Shown one piece after another: positions 24,806-34,010 of a stretch of 64,000 nucleotides of DNA. Each line of letters begins with the position of its first letter. Position 1 is the stretch's first letter. The position numbers were made by a program, and so were the translations under genes. Below the pieces are notes generated by a model. It had not been told where the DNA came from, searched no databases, and saw only the letters and a list, made by a program, of their open reading frames with translations. Source of the DNA: Lachnospiraceae bacterium (lineage in GTDB: Bacteria; Bacillota; Clostridia; Lachnospirales; Lachnospiraceae); contig CABJBM010000008.1 of the NCBI GenBank assembly GCA_902363835.1, forward strand, positions 124,001-188,000, read 5' to 3'.

Positions 24806-27205
24806 TTAGATCAAATCAGCAGCAACCCACATAAAGCGTCCTGGCGGCGTTGTCCATACCTCCCGATAGGTAGCAATATTGGCAGGAGGCCAATAGGGAA
24901 GGTCTTCATTTCCTCTGGTCTGGACACCTACGGGCATCTCTCCCACGGTTTCTCCCAAGAGAGCCGTATATTCCTGTCCATAATGGTTTCCTTCTCCGTA
25001 GATCAGGGACTGGCCGAACGGATTCTTTCCAAGAGTCCAGTAAAGCTGCTCTCTGGCAATTTCGATTAATTCCGGATCACCGAAATACGTTCCTATGATG
25101 GAGGCCGCTTTTCCCATGGACAGCTGGATGGCTGAATTTCCCCGGTAGGAAAACCATACAGGGAATGTTCTTATATAATATCCGTTTCCAAGGTCAACGC
25201 CCTGCTTCAGCTGTTCAATGTAATTGACCCGTTCTCTTTCATAATCCACTTTTGGATGCACCACATGGAAGGCTTCCTGATCATCTGCCTCGCTGATGTG
25301 ATGGATTCCGGCGGGCAGCATGCCATAGGGAGCCGTATATTTCTGAAGGCCTTTTAAGTACTCCCCATGAAGCCTCAGGCTTTCTTCCCACACATCCTTG
25401 TTTTCATGGTCAGTCAGAGCACCGCACACCTCTGCCAGGGCCATGGCAAATACCTGATCTCTTGCCTGATGGGAAAAATGCACGATATGGGTTTTGTTTT
25501 CATCCCTGTAGAAGAATCCCTTCATAGGCAGGTCATCCCTGTTTTCCTGGCAGGAAACAACTTTTCCCCCGTACTCGGCAGCCCTGTCATAAAAATAGCT
25601 GTCTCCGGTGATTTTGTATATCCTGGCAGCCGCCCATGCCGCAACGGCATAATACTGGGAACGGCTGGAACCTGCCGTATGCTCCAGCAGATGATACGGT
25701 CCTTCCACTCCCACTTCCTGGAACCGCTCATGGGCAAACTTAAAGTCTTCCTTGGCCGCATCCACGCATTTCCATGCCACTTCCTTATCCAGTTCTTGAA
25801 AGGCTTCTCCTGCACCGGCTTCCACCGCAGCAAAAACAAAGTTTTCAAAGGACCGGTTATGGACATCTGCCTCGCTGTCATCCATGTTGCCGATGAAGTT
25901 GTCGGTCCATCTGCGGATAGCCGCATGAGATGCCCGGTAACCGTCTCCAAAACGCATACGAAGCACAAAATCAAGTCCCCAGCTGGCTTCTTCCATCATC
26001 CTGCGGTAAAGCATTGGATCAGAATCCTTCACCTTCCCAGCGGAAGCGATCATGGCATCTAAGATCTCAGCCGTCTGCATGGTCTGCTGGGAAACATCCG
26101 CCGCATCGTGCCAGCCTCCCGCATATACCAGTTTCACTCCATTGTGCTCTGCAATCACATCCTGATGGCAGGTTCCATGGCAGTTGGGAACCGGGTAGCC
26201 GCACCGCTCACAGTAGAGAAAATTGGTCAGCTTCCACAAAGTGCTTTCCAGTACATCATTTCCTATAATAAACCGCTGGCTCACTGTGTTTCCAAACCGG
26301 ATCCTGTAGGCGCCTTCGGTTTTTAAATCTGAGAAATCCAGTACCTGGAAGGTTCCCAGATGATTTTCCACCTTCTTAATCTGTCCACTGTATGCCACTT
26401 CTTCCCCTGACCCAGGGCTTAAGGGCTCTCCTGTAAGGGCATCTTCTCTCACAATCTCAAACTCTCTGGCTGAGGTATTGGCAATTGCGGTCTTTTTTCC
26501 ATCCGTAAAATAACCGGTTGTGGAAAATACCATTTCCTCTTCCTCACACTGCCAGCCGTGAACCACTCCCGGCTTTACTTCCTGAAGCTGGATATCACAG
26601 AGTTCAAATCTCATATCATCACCGGTGCTCACTTCCTTGCCGTAGCGGTGAATGTTAAATGAAATTTCCTCAATTGCGTCATGGGCAATGGAATCAATCT
26701 CCCAGGTGCAGGTATTCCATTCATTATTTTTTAAATTGATGGCATTAAAGCCTTCTCTTGAATATACATCCGGTATCTTGATTTCCCCGTTATTGACAAA
26801 ACCCACACGGACGATAGGGCTGTGAAGACCGGGGCAAATGGGGCGGATCTTAAACCATATCCGGTTTCCTTTTCCCAGATTTAACCCTTTTACATTCAGC
26901 CTTGCAATATAGCTTCCAAAGGTGGCGTACAAGCCTGCTGCCGCATCGTTTGCCCTGACCTCATTATCCGGCCAGTGGTCTGCACGGGCCTTTGTTTCCA
27001 GGCTTAATATATTTCCATCCTTTATCTGAAATTCTCCCTCGCCGTCAAAGCTCCATGGCTCCGGGCTGGTTCCATCCCATAAATTCACGGAAGACAAAAC
27101 CGGCTTTTTTAAATTGTAAGTCTCCATGCTCTTGTCATATTCCGGTTTTAAGGGGTAATGTACGTACAGCGATTCTATTAATTTATTTTTTAATTGAAGA
27201 TCCAT
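24806..27205 (-). CDS. Glycoside hydrolase family 9, cytoplasmic (exo-glucosaminidase/cellulase-like)
   Basis: 799 residues. The N-terminal 230 or so residues are a carbohydrate-binding-like beta domain. An Ig-like CelD_N module (near FQVLDFSDLKTEGAYRIRF) follows, then the GH9 (alpha/alpha)6 barrel beginning at GGWHDAADVSQQTMQT, where the catalytic Asp pair of GH9 normally sits (about residue 365). The likely catalytic acid is in ATYREVWTTPPGRFMW near the C-terminus. There is no signal peptide, so it acts inside the cell on imported oligosaccharides. Some unsecreted GH9 enzymes of chitin pathways are exo-glucosaminidases; that activity fits the SIS and kinase neighbours but is inference. Confidence 0.85.
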   Translation of the reverse strand: MDLQLKNKLIESLYVHYPLKPEYDKSMETYNLKKPVLSSVNLWDGTSPEPWSFDGEGEFQIKDGNILSLETKARADHWPDNEVRANDAAAGLYATFGSYIARLNVKGLNLGKGNRIWFKIRPICPGLHSPIVRVGFVNNGEIKIPDVYSREGFNAINLKNNEWNTCTWEIDSIAHDAIEEISFNIHRYGKEVSTGDDMRFELCDIQLQEVKPGVVHGWQCEEEEMVFSTTGYFTDGKKTAIANTSAREFEIVREDALTGEPLSPGSGEEVAYSGQIKKVENHLGTFQVLDFSDLKTEGAYRIRFGNTVSQRFIIGNDVLESTLWKLTNFLYCERCGYPVPNCHGTCHQDVIAEHNGVKLVYAGGWHDAADVSQQTMQTAEILDAMIASAGKVKDSDPMLYRRMMEEASWGLDFVLRMRFGDGYRASHAAIRRWTDNFIGNMDDSEADVHNRSFENFVFAAVEAGAGEAFQELDKEVAWKCVDAAKEDFKFAHERFQEVGVEGPYHLLEHTAGSSRSQYYAVAAWAAARIYKITGDSYFYDRAAEYGGKVVSCQENRDDLPMKGFFYRDENKTHIVHFSHQARDQVFAMALAEVCGALTDHENKDVWEESLRLHGEYLKGLQKYTAPYGMLPAGIHHISEADDQEAFHVVHPKVDYERERVNYIEQLKQGVDLGNGYYIRTFPVWFSYRGNSAIQLSMGKAASIIGTYFGDPELIEIAREQLYWTLGKNPFGQSLIYGEGNHYGQEYTALLGETVGEMPVGVQTRGNEDLPYWPPANIATYREVWTTPPGRFMWVAADLI

Positions 27206-27226
27206 TTTTATCCCTCATTCAAATGA

Positions 27227-27688
27227 TTATTCTTTGATTTCAAATATGGCTTCCGTTTCAACAGGAATATTTCCCGGCAATACATTGACGCCAATAGCGG
27301 AACGGGCCGGCACATTCTCCTGACCAAAAAGCTCTGCCAGTAATTCGCTTCCACCGTTAGCCACTGCTGGCTGTTCATAAAAGGTATCTGCACTTGCCAC
27401 AAAGGTGAGAATTTTTACCGGACACTTTACCTTGTTCAAATCTCCGATCTTATCCTGTAACACTGCAAGAACATTTAACATGGCATCTCTGGAAAAAACT
27501 TTTCCCTCTTCTGTGGTAAACTCACTTCCCAGTTTTCCAAAAATCCGTTCTCCTCCCATTGCCGGCCCGCATCCTGATATGTACACCAGTCCCTTACCAA
27601 ATTCCTGGCAAGGGGAATACACTCCGCCTTTTGGCGGAGCCGCCGGCAGCTCCAAATTAAGTTCCTTCAGTTTTTCATAAATATTCAT
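27227..27688 (-). CDS. RidA-family protein (enamine/imine deaminase)
   Basis: 153 residues. The YjgF/YER057c/UK114 fold is shown by GLVYISGCGPAMGG, LNVLAVLQDKIGDLNKV, and the substrate-binding Arg in VPARSAIGVNVLPGNIPVE. RidA proteins hydrolyse reactive enamines/imines released by PLP enzymes acting on serine- or threonine-like amino acids. Finding it next to a D-amino-acid PLP enzyme and a D-aminoacylase fits that role. I chose ATG 27688 with AAGGAAGC upstream. A tandem palindromic repeat begins 17 bases before the start. Confidence 0.88.
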   Translation of the reverse strand: MNIYEKLKELNLELPAAPPKGGVYSPCQEFGKGLVYISGCGPAMGGERIFGKLGSEFTTEEGKVFSRDAMLNVLAVLQDKIGDLNKVKCPVKILTFVASADTFYEQPAVANGGSELLAELFGQENVPARSAIGVNVLPGNIPVETEAIFEIKE

Positions 27689-27704
27689 GTCTGCTTCCTT
27701 CTTT

Positions 27705-27810
27705 CTTTTTTTCCGCCCATCTTCCCAGGGCATACAGGTATCCCTGGAAGGGGTTTCCTTTTTTTCCGCCCATCTTCCCAGGGCATATAGATATCCCTGG
27801 AAGGGAGTTC
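27705..27810. repeat. Tandem 53-bp palindromic repeat (two copies)
   Basis: Two nearly identical units (27705-27757, 27758-27810), each with a pyrimidine run CTTTTTTTCCGCCCATC and an inverted repeat CTTCCCAGGG...CCCTGGAAG around a loop of about 10 bases. A third, related copy and part of a fourth lie at 62086-62155. Both loci are in the same orientation, immediately upstream of a reverse-strand start codon. Confidence 0.85.
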
Positions 27811-27879
27811 CTTTTATTTATTCTCGCAGGAACAACGAGCCAAAGTCAAGCTGGCTTGACCCTGGTCGCTGCCTGTGGG

Positions 27880-29487
27880 TCAAATACCCTTTCTTAACAG
27901 TTTCCCTCTGGTGCGGTCCACCAGAATGCCGTCTGCCAGCACCTGTTTTCCTCCCATGAGCACCAGATCCATGCCCGTACACGGATCATGTTTTCCGGTG
28001 TAATCCGCATGATCCAGGAATTTTTCCGGTTGAAATACCAGCAAATCCGCCTGATACCCAGGCTTTAAAAGGCCCCGGTCCTGAAGGCCCATCCGTTTTG
28101 CAGGCAGGCCGGTCATCTTGCTGATGGCCTGCTCCATGGGCAGTACCCTGCGTTTTATGACAAAATCATTTAAAAATCTGGCCGTTGACCCAAGAAGGCG
28201 GGGATGAGCATTCTTCCCGTCACCGCCGTACAGGGAATCAGAAATCAGCATGGTAAATGGAAGCCTGGCCACTGTATCCACATCCTCCTGGGACATGCTT
28301 AATACAATGATCCCTACCTTTCCGTTTTCCTCCACAAGTAAATCGGCAACAAGATCGGAAGGCTCTTCATATCCAAGCTTCTCCGCCAGCGCACTTATGG
28401 TCTGCCCCTGCATAAAAGCGTTCTTTTCCAGGATAACGGAACTGATGATGATCCGGTCCCAGCCAATGCTTTCCGACATATTGTCCCAGCCATTGTGAGC
28501 CTTGTTAAGCTCTGACCGCAGCCTCTGTTTCCCTTCCGGCTCTGACAGGCTTTTCACCAGTGCTTCTAAGGTCTCTTCCATGATGGTGGGCGGAAGCAGG
28601 GACTGGAGGGTGGTGGAGCCGCCGTCATAGGGATAAAAATCAGCGGTGACATCCTGCCCGGCTTCCCTTGCATTTTCAATCTTTTTAACAGCTTCAAATA
28701 TCTTGCAGTTCCAGTTTTTAATCCCCGTTGATTTCAAATGGCTGATATTTAACGGAACTCCTGCTTCTGCTGCCACATCAATCACTTCCTCCACCGAGTC
28801 CACCAGGCTGTCTCCTTCTCCCCGGATATGGGTACAGAGAATTCCGCCGCTTCCTGCCGCTGCCTTTACCACTGCCGTAAGCTCCTCCCGGTTGGAATAA
28901 CATTCCGGCTGATACATAATCCCCAGCGTAACCCCAAAGGCCCCCTGAGCTACTGCATTTTTCACATATTCCTGAGCTTTTGTCAGTTCCTCTTCTGTAT
29001 ATGCACTGCTTCCAAAGCCTTTTAAAGCCACCTTGATGCTGTCCGATGCGGCAAAGAAGCCCATATTAATCGGAAGGTCCGCTGCATCCAAAGCTTTCCC
29101 ATAATCTTCATAGGTTTCAAATAATAAATCTTCGGGAGCCGTTCCAATTACAGGCTCCAAGTAATCATACAACTCCTTCCGGCAAAGCCTCGTAGATGGC
29201 ACCGGCGCAAGACCGCAGTTTCCCACAAAGGTAGTGGTGATCCCCTGGGCCAGCTCTATTTCCCCAAAATGCGGGTTCGTAAAAGGCGCAATATCGCAAT
29301 GCCGGTGAATATCAATGAAGCCGGGAGTTACCGCTTTCCCAGCGGCATCGATTATCTGCGCACCTTCTTTTTCAATTTCCGGGGCAATTTCAACAATTGC
29401 TTCCCCTTCTATAAGAATATCTCCATGAAACGGCAGTTCCCCGCTTCCGTCATAAATCAACCCGTTTTTGATCAGGATATAACTCAT
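27880..29487 (-). CDS. N-acyl-D-amino-acid deacylase (D-aminoacylase)
   Basis: 535 residues of the amidohydrolase superfamily. Metal site IDIHRHCD at residues 59-65, Cys ligand in TTTFVGNCGLAPVP (about residue 91), further His in CTHIRGEGDSL and NISHLKS. The C-terminus DRGLLKPGYQADLLVF is typical of D-aminoacylase/dihydroorotase-like enzymes. It removes the acyl group from N-acyl-D-amino acids in the cytoplasm. ATG 29487 overlaps the upstream stop as ATGA, so translation is coupled to the PLP enzyme gene. The actual acyl substrate is unknown. Confidence 0.86.
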   Translation of the reverse strand: MSYILIKNGLIYDGSGELPFHGDILIEGEAIVEIAPEIEKEGAQIIDAAGKAVTPGFIDIHRHCDIAPFTNPHFGEIELAQGITTTFVGNCGLAPVPSTRLCRKELYDYLEPVIGTAPEDLLFETYEDYGKALDAADLPINMGFFAASDSIKVALKGFGSSAYTEEELTKAQEYVKNAVAQGAFGVTLGIMYQPECYSNREELTAVVKAAAGSGGILCTHIRGEGDSLVDSVEEVIDVAAEAGVPLNISHLKSTGIKNWNCKIFEAVKKIENAREAGQDVTADFYPYDGGSTTLQSLLPPTIMEETLEALVKSLSEPEGKQRLRSELNKAHNGWDNMSESIGWDRIIISSVILEKNAFMQGQTISALAEKLGYEEPSDLVADLLVEENGKVGIIVLSMSQEDVDTVARLPFTMLISDSLYGGDGKNAHPRLLGSTARFLNDFVIKRRVLPMEQAISKMTGLPAKRMGLQDRGLLKPGYQADLLVFQPEKFLDHADYTGKHDPCTGMDLVLMGGKQVLADGILVDRTRGKLLRKGI

Positions 29488-30605
29488 ATCAGCATTCCTC
29501 TGGCATCTACTTTTTGTTTTCTGAGGCAGCCGTCTTTTAAGAGGTAAACGGAATTCTGCATGTTGACAGCCGTACAAACATGGATCGGGATCAAGGACAG
29601 CACCTGCCCAACCTGCAGCCCGGTTTCTCCGTTTAAGGCCGTAATGATCCCATGCTCTTCATTCATCCGCGACAGCCTTAAGTTGTCATCCCCTTCCACC
29701 ACCCCATAACCCGGATAGTAAAACGGCGGCTGGCCCGGAACCACATCCGTAGGAAAACACTTGGTTCCTCCGTCTATCACAGCATAGTCCTGATGCTGGC
29801 AGCTGACTACGGTTGCATAGAACCGGACGGCAATCTCACTGAGTTCGGCCACCTTTTCCTTTGTCAGCATAAAGTCATCAAAAATATAAGTACCCGGACG
29901 GATCTCATTTACCATGCCCGTCTGAGCCACCTGAACGCCTGTTGGGGAAGAGCCGGCACTGATGTCCTGTATCTCAACTCCTGCTTCCTTCAGCAGCCTG
30001 GCAGTTTCAGCCATCATGTTTCCTTCTTCTTCGGCAGCCAGAAGATTATCTTCCGTAGGCTTACCGGACAGAATGAGACTCTTGAACGTAAAAATACCTG
30101 TCAAATTTAAATGCTTCATCTGCTTCATTGCCAGAGCCAGTTCCACCGCCCGGTCCATAGGAACTCCAGTGCGCCCTGCTCCCGTATCAATCTCCATGCG
30201 GACTTCCAACACCATACCCTGGTCAGAAGCCGCCTGTTCCAGGACTTTTGCGCCTTCCAGGCTGTCAACGGCTAAAATGAGCCTTTTAATCTTTTTTGCC
30301 AGATTTATGGCCCTTAGGATCCGGAAATCTCCTACCATTGGGTATGCGATGAAGATGTCCTCCATACCTCCCTCAGCCATGACCTCTGCTTCGCTCACCT
30401 TTGCGCAGGTAATTCCCCTTGCACCGGCTTTTACCTGCATTTGGGCAAATAAGGGCATTTTGTGTGTCTTAATATGGGGACGCAGACGGCATCCGGCTTT
30501 ATCAGCCGCTTCCTGCATCCGTTTTATATTTTTCTCCGCCAGATCCACATCAATGACCAGGCAGGGTGTTTCTAACTGCTGAATCTGTTCCAATGTAAGT
30601 TCCAT
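29484..30605 (-). CDS. D-threonine aldolase / D-serine dehydratase-like PLP enzyme
   Basis: 373 residues of fold-type III PLP enzymes (alanine-racemase-like barrel). LETPCLVIDVDLAEKNI opens the barrel and RPHIKTHK carries the PLP Lys (K46). EIDTGAGRTGVP is a conserved glycine-rich loop. Near the C-terminus SLIPIHVCTAVN has the His-Cys pair that binds zinc in DSD1-type enzymes. These cleave or dehydrate D-amino acids with a 3-hydroxyl. With RidA and D-aminoacylase alongside, a D-serine/D-threonine-like substrate is likely. ATGA overlap with the next gene. Confidence 0.86.
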   Translation of the reverse strand: MELTLEQIQQLETPCLVIDVDLAEKNIKRMQEAADKAGCRLRPHIKTHKMPLFAQMQVKAGARGITCAKVSEAEVMAEGGMEDIFIAYPMVGDFRILRAINLAKKIKRLILAVDSLEGAKVLEQAASDQGMVLEVRMEIDTGAGRTGVPMDRAVELALAMKQMKHLNLTGIFTFKSLILSGKPTEDNLLAAEEEGNMMAETARLLKEAGVEIQDISAGSSPTGVQVAQTGMVNEIRPGTYIFDDFMLTKEKVAELSEIAVRFYATVVSCQHQDYAVIDGGTKCFPTDVVPGQPPFYYPGYGVVEGDDNLRLSRMNEEHGIITALNGETGLQVGQVLSLIPIHVCTAVNMQNSVYLLKDGCLRKQKVDARGMLI

Positions 30606-30622
30606 CCTTATTTCCTCCCTTC

Positions 30623-33139
30623 TCAGCTGCCATAGCTATCCGCCACGCTCCGCACCACCAGATTCTCTTTTACCTGATCCGGGGTCATATGGCATTGAAA
30701 GCTTTCTTTCTTTACATGAACCGTAATTCCTTCCGGCGATGTGATATCAAAAAAGTTATCCGAGAAAATAACGTCAAAATCTTTAAAATAAAGTTCCACA
30801 TACTGACAAAAACAGGATGCTTTCACCGTAATATCAAAGCTGTGCTCTGACTCTGAAACCGAAACATCATAAACCGGGGCCTTGTAATCAAAATGCTTTG
30901 GCTTTACAAACAGTACCGTCCGTTCCGTCACAAGCTCCTCCTTCCTGTATAACCGGAATACGGAAAAAACAGAAGAGCGAAGCATCTCATCATCAGCCCA
31001 CGCAGAAAAATCTGCTTCCATGGATTTCACAACGGACAGTGCCGGTATGGAGCCTTCCCAGGATTCTTCCCATAATACCCGGAACTGGTGGTCTTTTAAC
31101 AGGACTTCCGTTCTGCCCCTTTCTTCCTCCCTGGTATCATTATGAACATAATAGTAAACATGGGGGGATAGCTCCTTTTCTTCACCAATGGAAATGGTAA
31201 AGGGAGCATAAAACCTGCGCGCACCGTAATGGAGGGCTTTCCAGCGTCCGTAATAGTCAATGCTGGCCCAGGATGCCACCGGCCAGCAGTCATTGAGCTG
31301 CCAGTAAAGGGAACCCATGCATTGTCCCCGTTTTCTTCTCCAGTGCTCCACCCCATATTCAATGGCTTTTAGCTGGAGGATCTGGGAAATATATGCCAGA
31401 GAATCCGTATCCTTGGGATAAAGGAAGTAATCCGCTGTATAGTTTAATATTTTTCCGTTTGCAGCCGGGTTTTTCTGGTGGGATTCCATGACCCTGCTGA
31501 AAATATTTCTGTCTTCAGGCAGAGTAAAGGAGGCTATTGTTTTGCTGTGGGGAAAGGACTGGAATCCGTATTCTGAACAAAAGCTGAAATCCCCGTATTC
31601 GGTAAAGGGCTTTCCGGAATGCCATACCTCCCAGTAATGCTGATCCCCCCGGTGAATTCCATTGGGATCATCAAAGGCTCCCCCTGACGACGGGGAGGAA
31701 GGCCAGTAAAAGGTGGTGTCATCACAGGCCCTGATTGCGCGGGGAAGGATGTATTCAAATATCTTTGTATAGTCTGCCTTATACCTGGGATGATGACCCT
31801 TTAACCTGGCCCATTCATCTGCCCAGCCCCATTCCATTTCATTATTTCCGCACCATAAAGCCAGGCAGGCATGGTTTCTTAAACGTCGGACATTGTCCTT
31901 TGTTTCTTCCACAATGTCCTCTTCAAAGCTGTCATTTAATCTGTAGACATTACAGCCAAACATCAGGTCCTGCCAGACTAAAATTCCCTCTTCATCGCAT
32001 TTATCATAAAAATAATCTCCAGGGTAATATCCTCCGCCCCAGACTCTTAAGCAATTGAAATTCGCTGCAGCACAGTCCCTGATCAGCTGCGCCGTCCTTT
32101 CCTTTGTCACTCTTGTTAAAATATTATCTTCCGGGATATAATTTGCACCCATGGCAAATATCTTAATCCCGTTGACCGTAATGGCGAATTCATTTCCGTA
32201 TTCATTTTTATCCGTGCTCACAGTCACCGTTCGAAGGCCGATCCGGCACTCATAGGTGTCATGGTAAGTTCCTGCCTCATCAAGCAGGCGGACCCTAACC
32301 TTGTATAAGGGATGCTCTCCCAGACCGTTGGGCCACCAAAGCTCAGGCCCTGGGATGATTTCTTCAAACTGTCCTTCTCCCACAGTGCGGACTTTTTTAG
32401 AAACAGCCACGCCTTCCGGGTCTGTGATTTCAGTCTCAGTAAACCATGTACGCCCGTTTTCCAAGCTTTCCATATAAGAGGGAGGCTGCTTGATCGTTAC
32501 CTCAAATTTCAGCCCAACCTGCTCTCTGTTCTCATGATTCTGCCTGATATGGACGTCTCCGATTTTGGGAGTGCTGAAATATTCAATGGCTATATCCCGG
32601 AAAATCCCCATATCAGGAAGCTGGGGGCCCCAGTCCCATCCAAACATATAATGGGCCTTGCGGAGCGCCGCATTTCCGCGGATGCAGCCGGTGGAAGCAT
32701 AGAAAATATCATTTCCTTCGTCTTCTTTCCTAACAAACTCCAGTGGGGAGCGGAATAAAATCTCTATCCTGTTTTCCCCTTCCTGCAGGTATTCCTTCAC
32801 AGGGAAACGGTAGGTCCTGTGCATATCCCTGGTCTCTGCCACCAGGCGGCCGTTGATGCGGATGGAAGCAATGGTATCCAGCCCTGCGCAGACAAGTTCT
32901 GCACAGGAAAATTCCAAATCCTCCCCTGGTACCGTAAAGCTTCTTTCATAAAGGTAATCCTTTCCCATCAGTTCCCGGACACCATACTCATTGCATCTCC
33001 AATAAGGATCCTCGATCAGCTTATGGCGAAACATATCGCTGATCAGCGTTCCAGGCACCTCTCCCGTATATGCGGTATCATGAGAAGCACCTTGCGGATG
33101 CCATTTCCAAACCCCATTTAATGATTGTGTTTTTCCCAT
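30623..33139 (-). CDS. Glycoside hydrolase family 2 (beta-mannosidase type)
   Basis: 838 residues: jelly-roll, Ig-like and TIM-barrel domains of GH2. The acid/base Glu lies in ALWCGNNEMEWGW (about residue 431) and the likely nucleophile in FCSEYGFQSFPHS (about residue 523); ILVWQDLMFGCNVY is typical of beta-mannosidases. The start context MGKTQSLNGVWKWHPQG is normal for unsecreted GH2 enzymes and there is no signal peptide, so it acts in the cytoplasm. It could cleave Man-beta-GlcNAc or, as for some GH2 exo-glucosaminidases, a glucosaminide. First enzyme gene after the importer. Confidence 0.87.
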   Translation of the reverse strand: MGKTQSLNGVWKWHPQGASHDTAYTGEVPGTLISDMFRHKLIEDPYWRCNEYGVRELMGKDYLYERSFTVPGEDLEFSCAELVCAGLDTIASIRINGRLVAETRDMHRTYRFPVKEYLQEGENRIEILFRSPLEFVRKEDEGNDIFYASTGCIRGNAALRKAHYMFGWDWGPQLPDMGIFRDIAIEYFSTPKIGDVHIRQNHENREQVGLKFEVTIKQPPSYMESLENGRTWFTETEITDPEGVAVSKKVRTVGEGQFEEIIPGPELWWPNGLGEHPLYKVRVRLLDEAGTYHDTYECRIGLRTVTVSTDKNEYGNEFAITVNGIKIFAMGANYIPEDNILTRVTKERTAQLIRDCAAANFNCLRVWGGGYYPGDYFYDKCDEEGILVWQDLMFGCNVYRLNDSFEEDIVEETKDNVRRLRNHACLALWCGNNEMEWGWADEWARLKGHHPRYKADYTKIFEYILPRAIRACDDTTFYWPSSPSSGGAFDDPNGIHRGDQHYWEVWHSGKPFTEYGDFSFCSEYGFQSFPHSKTIASFTLPEDRNIFSRVMESHQKNPAANGKILNYTADYFLYPKDTDSLAYISQILQLKAIEYGVEHWRRKRGQCMGSLYWQLNDCWPVASWASIDYYGRWKALHYGARRFYAPFTISIGEEKELSPHVYYYVHNDTREEERGRTEVLLKDHQFRVLWEESWEGSIPALSVVKSMEADFSAWADDEMLRSSVFSVFRLYRKEELVTERTVLFVKPKHFDYKAPVYDVSVSESEHSFDITVKASCFCQYVELYFKDFDVIFSDNFFDITSPEGITVHVKKESFQCHMTPDQVKENLVVRSVADSYGS

Positions 33140-33183
33140 ATTCTGTCTCCTAATGAATTAGTGGATCAGCCTTTACCTGCACA

Positions 33184-34008
33184 TTACGCTTTCAGACCAC
33201 TGGTTGCAATTCCTTCCACAAAGTTTCTCTGGAAAACCGCAAAGCAGACAATGACCGGAAGAACAAATACAACTGCTGCAGCCATCAGCCTTGCCCAGTC
33301 CACTGAATATTCACTCATATACTGCTGGAGTCCCAGGGAAAGTGTATACATGCCAGGCTTTGTTATAAAAATCAAAGGATATAAATAATCGCTCCATGCA
33401 TCCAGGAACGCATAGATACCAATAGTGGTCAGAACCGGCTTGCAAAGGGGCAGTGCAATTTTATAATAACGCTGGAATTCCGTAGCTCCGTCGATTTTCC
33501 CTGCCTCGATCAGGCTGTTGGGAATACCTGTAAAAAACTGCCGGACAATGACAATATAATATGCCTTTCCAAAAAATGCAGGCAGAATCAGAGGAATATA
33601 AGTATTGGTAAGCCCCAGCTTTGAATAGATCTTATACAAAGGCACCATGGTAACTGTTATTGGGATCATCATGGTGGCCATAACCAGTCCTGAGATGATG
33701 TCTGCGCCTTTCCATTTAATCTTTGCCAGGGAATAAGCAACCATGGGGGTGACCAGAAGCTGCCCTATGAGGGAGATGGCCGTAATAAATATCGTATTAC
33801 CCATGTACTTAAAATATGGGATTGCTGCAAAAGCTGCCGGATAGTTTTCCTTCACCCATTGGCGGGGAAACAGCTTTACCGGAATGGTGAAGGCATCGTT
33901 GTTGGTTTTAAAGGAAGTGAGCAGCATTACCATAAAGGGCGATATAAAAATCAAAGCCAGAACAGCAACCAGAGCAAAAAATAAAACCTTGCTTATCATT
34001 TTTTTCAT
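33184..34008 (-). CDS. Carbohydrate ABC transporter permease (MalG type)
   Basis: 274 residues, six hydrophobic helices. The EAA loop EAGKIDGATEFQRYYKIALP contacts the ATPase, followed by PVLTTIGIYAFLDAWSDYLY. The C-terminus FVEGIATSGLKA is characteristic of MalG-type CUT1 permeases. It partners with the permease at 34011 (two-base gap). No ATPase gene is in the operon; CUT1 systems often share an MsmK/MsiK-type ATPase encoded elsewhere. Confidence 0.92.
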   Translation of the reverse strand: MKKMISKVLFFALVAVLALIFISPFMVMLLTSFKTNNDAFTIPVKLFPRQWVKENYPAAFAAIPYFKYMGNTIFITAISLIGQLLVTPMVAYSLAKIKWKGADIISGLVMATMMIPITVTMVPLYKIYSKLGLTNTYIPLILPAFFGKAYYIVIVRQFFTGIPNSLIEAGKIDGATEFQRYYKIALPLCKPVLTTIGIYAFLDAWSDYLYPLIFITKPGMYTLSLGLQQYMSEYSVDWARLMAAAVVFVLPVIVCFAVFQRNFVEGIATSGLKA

Positions 34009-34010
34009 TC

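Noticed and set aside
27705..27810. Intrinsic terminator pair between D-aminoacylase and ridA
   Set aside because: The T-run lies on the plus strand side only, the genes on the reverse strand are one operon, and the same unit recurs upstream of ribF, so a dispersed repeat explains it better.
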